From Macrocystis pyrifera (Eukaryota > Sar > Phaeophyceae > Laminariales > Laminariaceae): 64,000 nt of DNA. The DNA lies in contig JASSKH010000038.1 of the NCBI GenBank assembly GCA_031763025.1, forward strand, positions 2,831,001 to 2,895,000. Reading direction: 5' to 3'. How positions within the stretch are numbered: position 1 is the first letter of the stretch; every line of letters begins with the position of its first letter. Shown here piece after piece: positions 22,861 through 33,260 of the stretch. The position numbers and the translations under genes were made by a program. Under the pieces are notes generated by a model. It was given only the letters and a program-made list of their open reading frames with translations, searched no databases and was not told the origin of the DNA.

Positions 22861-23770
22861 GGTCCCATAACAACCCATCTTAATCGATATTTTTTTTCAA
22901 TTTGCTTTAATTTAGTTTTTCTAATTTAATTTGCATCCGATTGGTCGAAGAGTGAATCACCAAGCAGGCATTCTCAAGGTAAATAAAAAAAGAATTTCAG
23001 TGAAAAGTCTTTTGGGTCTTTTTTCTTGTGATTTCTTTAACTTCACTTCGGAATTTGGGGGTTGATTCGCCTTGATGTGGCACGTTCATGCTGGGTCTTT
23101 TTTCGTGTGATTTCTATAATTTCACTTCGGAATTTGGGGGTTGATTTGCCTTGATGTGGCATGTTCATGCTGGGTCAACACCCCCGGTGGAGTCTGGGGT
23201 GCTTCTTGGCCGCTTCGGTGACTACGACCGAGGCGAAAAAACGCAAACCTCGACGATAGGCGACCGGAGCAATAGCGGCGCCCACGCCCAGACTATAGCA
23301 CATCGTCGCCCGGCGCTGGCGCCTCAAAATAAAATTTTTTTGGTCTGCTCGATCGGCCAACCATCACGAAAGCCGAGCAAACGAGCGAAAAAAAAACAGA
23401 GGATACGCTCGAGACCTCGATAGCTGCATCGCCGTTGCTGTTCCGCGCGTGCGCTCGAGGACACTCCCTTCGCCCACCCAAGGCACCCTGAGAGCGATAG
23501 CTTCCTATCCTACGCACCAACAAGAAAAAGAGGCTGGCGGCGGCGCGCACGCGACAACGCAAGCCTCCGCTCTCGTCTTCGCTCGTCGCTGTTTGTCGGC
23601 TGGGCGTTTCGTGACGTGGTGCAGTTTCGATTTCTTGTTTCACATTTAATACGCCGTTATCCAACAGGACATAAACACGTTTTTTTTTTTTAAATCGAAT
23701 TAAAATTCAGTGAAATTGAATTTTTATTTCTCCATTACGAAATGTATCGTTCCCCATTAAGATGGGCCCT
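22861..23770 (-). mobile_element. GGGCCC-family TIR element, copy 3 (inverted, diverged)
   Basis: The reverse complement starts AGGGCCCATCTTAATGGGGA and ends near ATCGATTAAGATGGGTTGTT...GGGACC, which gives inverted ends. The subterminal block at 22920-22985 is the reverse complement of the subterminal block of copies 1 and 2 (CAAGCAGGCGTTTTGACTT-like words). The minus-strand frame contains NSNGDAAIEVSSV where the other copies have SSDGDTAIEIL. It is therefore an older relative in the opposite orientation. Confidence 0.65.
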
Positions 23771-26045
23771 AAGACGCAGTTGTGAACAGTTTTGATATAA
23801 TTTGGAACCAAATACCCCGAAACCTCCGTAAATATTAATATAATCACCCAAAATAATGCCTGGTATTGCGTAAGATCAGGCCTTTTACCAATCCCGAGGA
23901 TGAAAAAAAAAAGAAAAAGTACTCGTACGAGTACGTCTATACCAGGTACAGCAGTTTGAATTTTAAAAACGAAAAAAAAGGGGAAAACGCTGTCTACGGT
24001 ACCTGGTACCTGGTATGATGTATATGCTGCCTATCAATGTCAGGTGCCCTATTATATGTAATCTTGTCGTGCGACAACAGCACGCCTGGGCACAGATGCT
24101 CTAGGCGACCAGCAGCAGTGGAAGAGGCGGTGCCCCTGCGACTTCTTCGACCCTGTCATCAGCCGTCGGCCGTACAACTTATCATAAACCAATCGTACTT
24201 CAGTTGATAAGCTGTCAAATAACACTATGTATGTGATCTGTGATATCATGCAGTACCAGGATACTTGATATCACAGATCATATGCATACCAGGTGACAGC
24301 ACAACTATGTCCATGTGTCCGTCAAAAAAGTCTTCGAGTACCCAAAGACAAGTCAATCAGAAGCCAGACCGTGATGGTTGAGCCCCAAGTGCTCCGAAAT
24401 AGACCATGAACCCTTGTGCGAGAGCTAAAAAAAATCAAAAAAACGACAGCAGCAGCAGTGGCTTATGGATGTGCCTGCCACTAAACGAATAGAGGAAAAC
24501 ACGCTACCAACCGCGCAGTGCAAACACGTAGCTTTACTTGCTCTTTTCCATAACTTACCGTTGACAGCTGGATCCATGGAAGGACTCTTCGACACCACGA
24601 AGCTGCCGAGAGTAGTTTCTGTTGCGTTGCCTACCAATGCGAATGGTCATTCGCAATGGGAATTTCCTAGTCATTCCCATTGCTTGCCTTCGGGTATCTT
24701 GCGATGGGTTTTGTAAAGACTTTCTTTGCATAGCTCGATAGTTGTTTTCTCCCCTACACTCAAGCGTTGACGATCAAAGCTCTGCAGTCTGTCACAGGTC
24801 AATATGCTGCGTGTGGGTGAGTCTAGAGTGAAAATCCTGAGTCCGTGCGTTGGTCAATTGTCGTCAATCTTTGGGGGGGGTTCGTAACTTCTCGCATTTG
24901 ATACGTATGGTGTCTAATGAAGCGAAAAACCTCGTACTATGTTCGTAGCGCAGATCCAAACCACATACTATTGATTAATACCGACCTGGTACAGCAGTAC
25001 AGCAGTAGGTACTCTGTGTCGGTGTGTCAGTGTGCTTCTCGACCGGTCGACCGTGGATTGGGATTTCGGAACACGAGTACACTGCATCACTTTATCGCCT
25101 ATCCTTGGCCACGATATCTCAAAAGGTGTTCAAGCTTATACCCGGGGTATGCATGGGTTATCGCATGATCCTCATACCAGGTATGTGCGCTCACATTGGG
25201 TTGTACCTACTTTTTAAAGTTTGAAAATCATACCAGAGGTACACAGGTACATACTCGCACTCGCAGAGATCATTACAGGTCCAACGCGAACGCGAATGAA
25301 TTCAGCAACTTCTGTATTCAACTGCTGTTCAAAATTAAATGTGGCAAGCTCTTGCATGGGGCTTGAGATGAGACTCGAGGCACAACACGGCCTATTTATA
25401 TATTGATCCTGTGATGCTCTGCTTTGCACCTCGCACCTTCGCCTACCGGCTGCGCATTGGCTGTTGATGTACTTCTCAAGTACCAGGTATTCATTTTCCA
25501 GGTACCTGGTATGTAATAATTGTGTTGCTGCGAACGTAGTACCAGAGTCAGTATATACAGCAGTACCAGGTATGCAAGCGCTGCTGTTCCTGAAGAGGGC
25601 AGCACCCGACGACAGCAGTGAACGTTTTTAGACCAGACCTCCTCTAATGGACCGGCGAACTATGGACTCAGTGTCTTATTATAGTGGTAGTTATACGATT
25701 ATGATACGCGATACGCGCAAACAGAGTACCCGTATGCTGCTTTGTATGTACCTGGTATGTATAACACGTCTACACGTACTCGATACGTTCGACAATGTTG
25801 CCGTGCTGCTTTTGTTTGTATCATACAGAATTAATGTAGTGCCAAGACGTGAACACGGTGAACGAGAAGCTTGAGGGGTCTGCACGCCTCCGCCGAACAA
25901 AGAGAAACAAAGAGCAAGGAAAGCGGCGGTGAAGCCAGAACAAGAAAGCCTTTCGCTTCGTTCAGCCTAGCCTCTCGGAAATAGCGTTCGTCCAAGACAG
26001 CGGAAGTGAAGCCTGCCCATTGTTCCACCACAGGCATCAGCGGTC
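23771..26045. other. Intergenic, rich in TACCAGGTA/TACCTGGTA and CAGCAG words
   Basis: No supported gene. The palindromic words TACCAGGTA, GGTACCTGGTA and TACAGCAGTA recur at short intervals (for example near 23938, 24000, 24290, 25180, 25480, 25500, 25565 and 25755). A short inverted repeat of ATATGATCTGTGATATCA type lies at about 24230-24290. Confidence 0.6.
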
Positions 26046-26163
26046 ATGACGCTTCACGAGGAGGACGAGTCTATCGACATTGGGACACAGGGTCATGATT
26101 CGAGGGTTCGCGCAAGCAGCTCGAACAACGCAAACGGCGAGGACACGGCCAGGGATGCAGCCG
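26046..26163 (+). CDS. Possible first exon of an unidentified gene
   Basis: ATG at 26046 opens an acidic, polar frame (MTLHEEDESIDIGTQGHDSR, later SSNNANGEDTARDAAG) that ends at a good donor, GCCG|GTGAGG. No family is recognised, and I found no continuing exon before the tandem array starts at about 26520. The evidence is composition and donor only. Confidence 0.25.
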
Positions 26164-27479
26164 GTGAGGCAACTATTGCGATTTATTTATGTATAAATAA
26201 CTCCTCTACCAGGTACCTGGTATATCTATTGTATCGTACCAGTAACATATGTCGTGTTCTCCCTGGACATGGTGCCAAAACAGCGCTAGGACGCACTTTT
26301 TTTTCGTGTTTCCGGTTTCGATGTTTCTGGGCAGTACCTGGTACAGCACAGGTGATGCTGTCTTGCACCACAACATGTGTGTGCTGAATAGTATATCACA
26401 GACGCTGACAGTCCCTTTGGCAGCGCAACGAGATCTTGGCTAAGCTATGAGCTCTGTCATACTTGGTACCCCCCGTAGAGTCTACTGCCGTCTTGTACGT
26501 ACTCTCAGTAAGTCTAGCATATATGTATACGTACATTTGTCAAATTTTCGTACTTTTGCCAACTTTTCTCTTCGCACGAGCACTTTTAGGCAAAACACTA
26601 AAGTACACGGACACGGGAAGCCCTGCCGGACACATTGGTGTAGGTCTCGGCGCGATCCGTGCACTCTGAAGCGCGTGGCAGGCGCTTAATTTTATTTTTC
26701 CGGCGGGAGTGGATAAGACGATTTCCCTGGTTTCGGTAAAGAGGCCTTCTTTTGTACGTACGTATATCGGTACATTGTCATGCTCTCTGTTTTCTCCCCG
26801 CGGCTCTCATGAGAGCTGTGAGCACACAGCTCAGGCATATACCAGGAACACAACAGACAACATGCACAGATCCCATCGCTCCAACGCTGCCGCCCACACG
26901 CCGTGCGTGTTCGACACGCCCATATGCGCAGTGTTGCTGTGGTTGGTTGTGCCTGTCGGAGCCTGTCGCCCGCATTCCATCGTCTGCCATATATTTTTTT
27001 ATCGGTATGTACTCAGGATGACGTATAAAAATATCCCATACATATATATTTTTTGGGTTGTTGCACGGAGCACGGACCACCGCCTAGAGAACAATACCCA
27101 CAGCAGTGCACAGAGCGTGCTTACCTCCAGCTTCCTACAGCACCACAACCAACCCTGCTGCCCAGCAGCAGCAGTGAGCACACCTTGCGCGTATGGATGA
27201 TCGTACTGCGGCTCATTCGTACAGCAGCGTTGGTAATATACTTACAGTAGTACATACAGTAGTTATGATTGCAGTGTGTGTCCTACTTTGCTGATCAATG
27301 GATAGATCCTAGAGCCAGCTGAAAGGGGATCAGTACACGTATGTTCCTCGGGTTGCATTTTACAACAGTACTGCTGAATATGCAGTCGTACCTGTACAAG
27401 CTACTCTACTGCTGCAGGAGATCGTGCAAAGTGTTTTAGATTGCGTAAAAAACACGACATGCCAGTTGTACGAGCGCTG

Positions 27480-27551
27480 TTCTAGCGTGTAGGCACTTGC
27501 TGGATAACATTTTCGTTTCCGAGGTTCGACTCGCACCATCCACGTTTTTTT
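27480..27551 (+). other. tRNA-like segment followed by poly-T, copy 1
   Basis: GGTTCGACTC at 27523-27532 matches the internal B box of tRNA genes. It is preceded by TCTAGCGTGTAGGCACTTGC, in D-arm position, and followed by T9 after 27544. A complete cloverleaf cannot be drawn, and the 3' acceptor strand does not pair. This is likely a degenerate tRNA-derived sequence, such as a SINE head, inside the tandem unit. It is not a working tRNA. Confidence 0.3.
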
Positions 27552-28649
27552 TTCTTAATTTCAATTTTGACTATTTTTGTACCAGAACTACAACAGAGTA
27601 CTACAGTAATAATAATACATTCGTCCACACCTTGCTTTTCTGAACGTATATAATATGATAGAGTACATGTTACTTGTGTGTTTTAGCCCAAATTAAAGAG
27701 TTTGGGCGGCGCGCTTGCGTGTGGCGTGCGTTCATACCTCAACATTTCACAGCTACTCCGAATACTTGGGAGTAAAGCAAAGTATGTTCGAGAAAATACT
27801 GCTGCTATTACCGTAGGTGCTTCGTACACTCGCAGTATTTCGGGGGTTTTGTACTCGAGATACTGCGAGTACTCGCAGTATTTTGAGGTTCTGTAGATAC
27901 TACTACTGCGTATACTTTCTTCGGGCTCGCACTAATGCGGGGTTCGCTACCGCTGCTGACATGGATACCGCCTGTTGTGCTTCAAGTATCTCGGGGTTCT
28001 GTACCGCGGGTACTACAAGTATATACCAGTAAGTACTAGTCTATAGAAGTATTTCGTCCAGTGGTAGTGTTCGTACTGATGCTTCTTCTGCGAGACTCAG
28101 TACTCGCAGTAATGAAATACCCTCAATATGCCCAGTATACTTCGAGTATGAAGTATACTTCAACCGTTTGTGCGCCGTGTCGACAAGTCTCAGGCCCAGC
28201 GTTCGGCACAAACACACACCCAGATAGTCCCACACGAGTGGGAGTTGGAGCAAACTACTTTCGCTGGAGACAACTTGAGCACTCAAAGCAGTCTGCCAGT
28301 ATTTCGATATAATATTATGCATGACTGCGAATGCTCTCAGTATCTCGAGGTTCTGTACTGTGCGCATATATTGCCTTTACCCCAAGTATTTATGTCGTGT
28401 TTCGATACTACTGCGGGTACATACTTTAAGCAACCTGTATATTCTCGGGGTTCGGTACTGCTCACACTCTCATTACTCTCAGTATTTGGGCCTTCTCAGT
28501 ACTCGCAGTAGTTTTGCCGCCTGTATTCCAATACTCTCAGTACTCGGACTACGATTTGTTCTCGGGCATTTACCTGTGAACCCTTGATATAATACCCTGA
28601 GCACCAAGAAACATTTATTTTGGGGGAACATATATATTGTAGTACCAGT

Positions 28650-28681
28650 ATGTATGTATGTATGTATGTATGTATGTATGT
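28650..28681. repeat. (TATG)n microsatellite
   Basis: About eight TATG units inside copy 1 of the large tandem unit. The corresponding sites in copies 2 and 3 lack the expansion. Confidence 0.9.
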
Positions 28682-29514
28682 GCTGCACCTTAATACTCAG
28701 CCGGTCACAGAGTATTATGGCGCAACCTCGACCTCGCGCAACCTTTATGTACCTACGAATTAATCGCCGCGAGTCGGCTGGATCAATATATCTCAACTTA
28801 CCGATACCCTATTATATATTATTGTAGTAATTAATGATCCCACACTAATTCCGCGAACAGCAGTGTAATAGTCTGTCCTCAAGAATATGCTGTGTGTGTT
28901 CTTCACGTTAAAATGATGGGTGGGTGCAGGTGGCACTTCTAAAAAATTGTGCAGGGTTTCATACGAGTATTATTATTTCGCTCTTGCGCCACTCCCCTAT
29001 TAATACGGCACCTCCCGGAGGGGAACCTTGTATGTCCTATGTTTGTCAAATTTTCGTACTTCTGCCAACTTTTCTCTTCGTACGCGCACTTCTCGGCAAA
29101 ACACTTCTAAGTACTCGGACACCGGAAGCCCGGCCGGACACATTGGTCGAGGTCTCGGCGCAATCCGTGTACTCTGGAGCGCGTGGCGGGCGCTCAAAGT
29201 TTTTTTCCGTCGGGAGTGTATGAGACGATTTCCCTGGTTTCAGCACGAGAGGCCTTACTTTGTACGTACGTATCGGTAAAATATTGTCTGTTTTCTTCCC
29301 TAGGCTCTCATGAGCTGTGAGCACAGAGTCCGGACATATACCAGGCACACAACAGACAACATGCACAGATCCCATCGTTATAACGCTGCCGCCCACACGC
29401 CGTGCGTGTGCAACACATCTATATGCGCAGTATTGCTGTGGCTGGTTATGTCCGTCGGAGCCTGCCGTCCGTATTCCACAGCAGTCTGCCTTACCAGGTG
29501 CCATAACTTTTTTC

Positions 29515-30735
29515 ATAGAACTACTTACTTAGATCTCGATCTCTGAGCGTGCTCGGTTTGTACTTCCCTGGCCTCTTGGAGCTCCCACTTGGGAATCGCC
29601 TCCTTTTATTACTTACCGGACCCTTCCAGCGGCTCTTTGTTTTCTCCGTTTCTCGTCGTACTTTCAGTCCTTCTTTCCTTTTTTCTTTTTTCGTTTCGTG
29701 TGCGTGCGTGTACTCCGAGCACGGTTGCGCGGGCGAACCCGGCACCGTCGCGGGTGTCAGCGGATGGCGGTTAGAGGGGGAGTTGCAAGGAGAGCGGTCG
29801 CCGCTTTCGTGCCTAGGCGTCGCGTGTGCCGCTAGACACGAGGGATGCATCAATAGGCTCCGTCTGGCCTCCATTTGGGATTTTTGATAGAGTACGTATG
29901 GGTATTGAAGGGTCGTTCGGGATTGTAAGATAATATTCAAACGGTGCTTATTTTTGCGACCGGGCTGGAAGTCACAAGAGGGAGGTACCCCGAATGAGCA
30001 CCAACATTGTCGAGCATGCGTCGGGGTCCACGGTGAGCGCCGGGCTTCACGCGAGGCGGGCGACGGGGATCGCTGTGGAAGAGAAGGAGGAAAGCTTTAC
30101 CCGGGCTGAATCGATGGCGAGATGGTCGCGAGAGGGGCGGGCGGCGTACGAGGCTGAGAGAGAAGCTCTGCTGCTTGGTTTTTTTTCTCTTGTTCATTTT
30201 TGCTTTTTGACTGGTGTAAGGTGTTCCAATCCGGTCATAAATTATTATACGAAAGGGGACGGGGATTTTTTTTCTTTCAGAAATTTTCGGTTTCATTTTC
30301 ATTGTTTTTTTTGCTGTGTTGCTGTGCCGTGCTGTGCGTTATCTTTCGTATATACGAGTACAGACGCAGAGCATATGGAAAGAAGAAAATAAGTACCCTA
30401 CCTGGGGTATGTACGTATGTACGACATGTGAGCGAGCGTAGCGGAAAACCGCCCGCGACGCGAAGCATATGTAGCGTCCGAGCTGTTTTCTCCTGAAGCA
30501 TGGCGGCGGGACTCTTGGCATTATCAAGTCGCCAGTTTGCAACTACAGAGGTCATGAAAGAAACAATATTCAATCATGGACCTCTGTCCGCTTCGCATAA
30601 TTTGATGTTATTTTCCTTCCTGAGCGCGCGTAGCGGGCGGCGTAGGCCGCCCGCGGAGCGAAGCGCCTTGTATGTACATACCCAGACTGACGTACCTACC
30701 TGTATCATCATCTGATATCACCTTTCTTCCTGCTG
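29515..30735. other. Insertion of unrelated sequence in tandem copy 2
   Basis: It interrupts copy 2 between the CAGACAACATGCACAGATCC block and the block that resumes near 30740. It has a different composition and strong A/T-rich and GC-rich patches. It contains two GC-rich hairpin words (30429-30466 and 30621-30668). Open frames on both strands (for example 29549-29887 plus, 29521-29940 minus) show no recognised domain. Probably a mobile element whose ends I could not define. Confidence 0.45.
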
Positions 30736-31179
30736 CTTCTTCTGCGTATTGCTGTGTGTGATCCAACATTGCCACTGCTCCAGCTGTGCTCAGCACAGTA
30801 TGCTAACAGCAGCAGCAGGCAGTGTACTATACGCATGTGGCAGATCCGCGCAGTACTCTCGGTACTCAGTAGTGTTTGTTGTTGTCATCGCGGCATTGGC
30901 CTATGCACGTACCTGCTGCAGTGTGTCCGGCATTTTTGCTCCGCGCCGATCATCCCCGCATCTTGTACATTCGTTGAGTCCGGCCCAACAAATCGGTCGT
31001 ACAAGCATCGTGTACCAAAAAATGTACTTACAGTTATTACTGACTGTTGTGTGTCTTCCACTGCTGACCGATGGATCCTATAAAGCCAGCTGAAAGGACA
31101 GCACTACATCTTCATTTGGTCGCAGTACGCGTGTCTTCCGCTGTCGTATCGTATCACATGGCGTTTTACAGCAGTATTG

Positions 31180-31652
31180 TTGCGAGTTAGGGGACCCCCC
31201 TAGTTAGGGGATCCCTTTTGCCTTACGGGATCCCCATTTGCCATATAGGGGGTCCCCTCTCACCATAGGGGATTCCCCACAAGCGTACGGGATTCTGCCT
31301 CAGGGGATCCCCTCTTGCCGTAGGGGATCCCTAACTGGTTTAGGGGATCCCCAAGGACCTTAGGAGACCCCCACAATGTACGTATTGTATGTGCCCCCAA
31401 CGTATACGAATAGTATGTGATATGGCGTTTCTATTCAATTTCTTCTTTTGAAGTTATAATTAGGACTGGGGGATCCCCCAACACCATGCGAGTGATATTG
31501 AATATCACCCAAGTGTGATATTGGATATCATGTTGTTAAACCAAGTTGTTCAACTGTTATAAACTTGAAGCGAGAGCGGATATCCCCTAAGCCTGTTGGG
31601 GATCCCGCAAGGCAAATAGGACCACTGTTCGAGGGATCTCCTAACTCGCAAC
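31180..31652. mobile_element. ~470-bp TIR element with GGATCCCC minisatellite core
   Basis: The left end TTGCGAGTTAGGGGACCCCC and right end GGATCTCCTAACTCGCAA are inverted repeats. Between them, 31190-31375 is an irregular array of TAGGGGATCCCCT-like palindromes (BamHI-site core). The rest is AT-rich and contains ATATCACCC/GATATTGGATATCA inverted words. It is absent from the equivalent place in tandem copies 1 and 3, which gives an empty-site comparison. No coding capacity. Confidence 0.75.
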
Positions 31653-31849
31653 ACAATACTGCTGTACATACAAGCTATTCTACGCGTTCCTTTGTCGCAG
31701 TACGCGTATCTTCTGCTGTCGTATCATATCATATGGCACTTCACAGCAGTACTGCTGTACATGCAGGTGTACCTGTACAAGCTACTCTTAAGAGATCCTG
31801 CGATGTGTTTTAAATTGTGTAAAAAATGCAATGCGCCAGTTGTATGAGT

Positions 31850-31928
31850 ACTTCTGTAGGGTAGATGACAAACTGCGCTTGATAGTATTTTCATTGCCGA
31901 AGTTCGACTCGCACGATCCCCCTTTTTT
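31850..31928 (+). other. tRNA-like segment followed by poly-T, copy 2
   Basis: Contains GTAGGGTAGATGACAAACTG (D-arm-like), GCGCTTGAT, AGTTCGACTC at 31901-31910 (B-box-like), then T8. It aligns with the segments at 27480 and 34620. It has decayed and is not predicted to fold into a functional tRNA. Confidence 0.3.
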
Positions 31929-33260
31929 TTCTCGAAAAGTTCAACTTTTGACTTATTTAGTACCAGTACATCCACCTTCGTTTTCTGACCTACCTGGTAC
32001 TATTCATACCTATGATACAACACAAGTTGTGTGTTTTTACGCAAAGCCACGGAGTTTGGCGGGCGTCCGTGTGGCGTGCGTTCATACCTTAACCTTTTAT
32101 AGTTGCTCCCAATACTTGGGACTAAGGCCAAGTATGTGCGAGAGAATACTGTAGGTACTTCGTGCACTCGCAGTATTTCGGGTTTGTTGCAGCAGATACT
32201 GCAAATACTCGCGGAGTATTTCGAGGTTCTGTTCTACTGCCGATACTGCTCGTCGGATTCTTTCGGGCTCGCACTAATTCGGGATTCGCTACTATTGCTG
32301 CTGTGGATACTCCCTGTTATGCTTCAAGTATCTCGGGGTTTTGTACTGCGGATACTGCAAGTACTATCAGTATTTCGTCCGTTGGTAGTGTCCGTACTGC
32401 GAGTACTTGCAGTACCGAAATACTCTCAATATGCCCAGTATACTTGGAGTATGCGTATACTTCGACCGTCTGCGCACCGTGCCGACAATTCTAAGGCCCA
32501 TTGTTCGGCACAAAACACCCACAGATGGTCCCACGAGGAGGGGGGTTGGAGCAAATGACTTTCGCTGGGGACAACTCGAGTACTTAGAGAACTGGCAGTA
32601 TTTCGGGAATATTTACTGCGAGGAGTATGTTTTGCAAGTACTCTCAGTATCTCGAGGTTCTGCATTGCGGATATTGCCTGTACTCCAAGTATTTCGTGTT
32701 TTAGTACTGCGGGTACGTATTTGCCTGTGCTCTCGGGGTTCCGTACTCCTCATACTCTCAGTACTCTCAGTAGTTGGGCCTTCTCAGTACTCAGCTCGCA
32801 ATATTGTGGCCGCCAGTACTCCAATACTCTCAGTACTAGGGCTACGAATTGTTCTCGAGTATTTACTACTGCTGTATCTGTGAAACCTTTGTTTTACCCT
32901 GAGCGCCAAGAAACATTTATTTTGCGGGAATATATTTTGTATGTGCTGGATTTTTACTCAGCCGGTCACAAATTATTATGTCGCAACCTCGACCTTACGC
33001 AACTTTTCGTGCTTATGTTTACGCAGCAAGCCTTGGATTGATCGCCGCGAGTCATCTGTTCAGGATCAATATCCGCTTACTGGGATACCCCCTTTTATAT
33101 TATTGAAATGATCCCTCACTATTTCAGCAAACAGCACTATGTAGTCTGGCCTAAAAAATATGTGTATGTTCTTCACATTAATGATGGGTGGATGCAGTTA
33201 TTGATAGTACTGTAGTTTTAAACAGGCGTGCAGATATTTCATACTAGTATTATTTCGTTC

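Larger units (their letters stand above)
26520..28985 (+). repeat. Large tandem unit, copy 1 (about 2.5 kb)
   Basis: The first of three head-to-tail copies. Landmarks in order: ATTTTCGTACTTTTGCCAAC; GACACGGGAAGCCC; CAGACAACATGCACAGATCC; GTGCACAGAGCGTGCTTACC; CGATGGATCCTAGAGCCAGC (with small changes); TGTACCTGTACAAGCTACTC; a tRNA-like segment with poly-T; a 900-bp tract of irregular AGTACTCGCAGTATTTCG words; and ACTCAGCCGGTCACA. Open frames differ between copies because of indels, so the unit looks non-coding. Confidence 0.85.
28986..33260 (+). repeat. Large tandem unit, copy 2 (about 4.3 kb, with insertions)
   Basis: Same landmarks as copy 1 in the same order: promoter-like T-rich start at 29041, CAGACAACATGCACAGATCC at 29360, CTGACCGATGGATCCTA at 31060, tRNA-like segment at 31850-31928, AGTACTCGCAGTA tract at 32060-32900, ACTCAGCCGGTCACA at 32955. 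It is longer because of an unrelated block at about 29515-30735 and a TIR element at 31180-31652. About 100 bp flanking the TIR element is duplicated. Confidence 0.85.
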
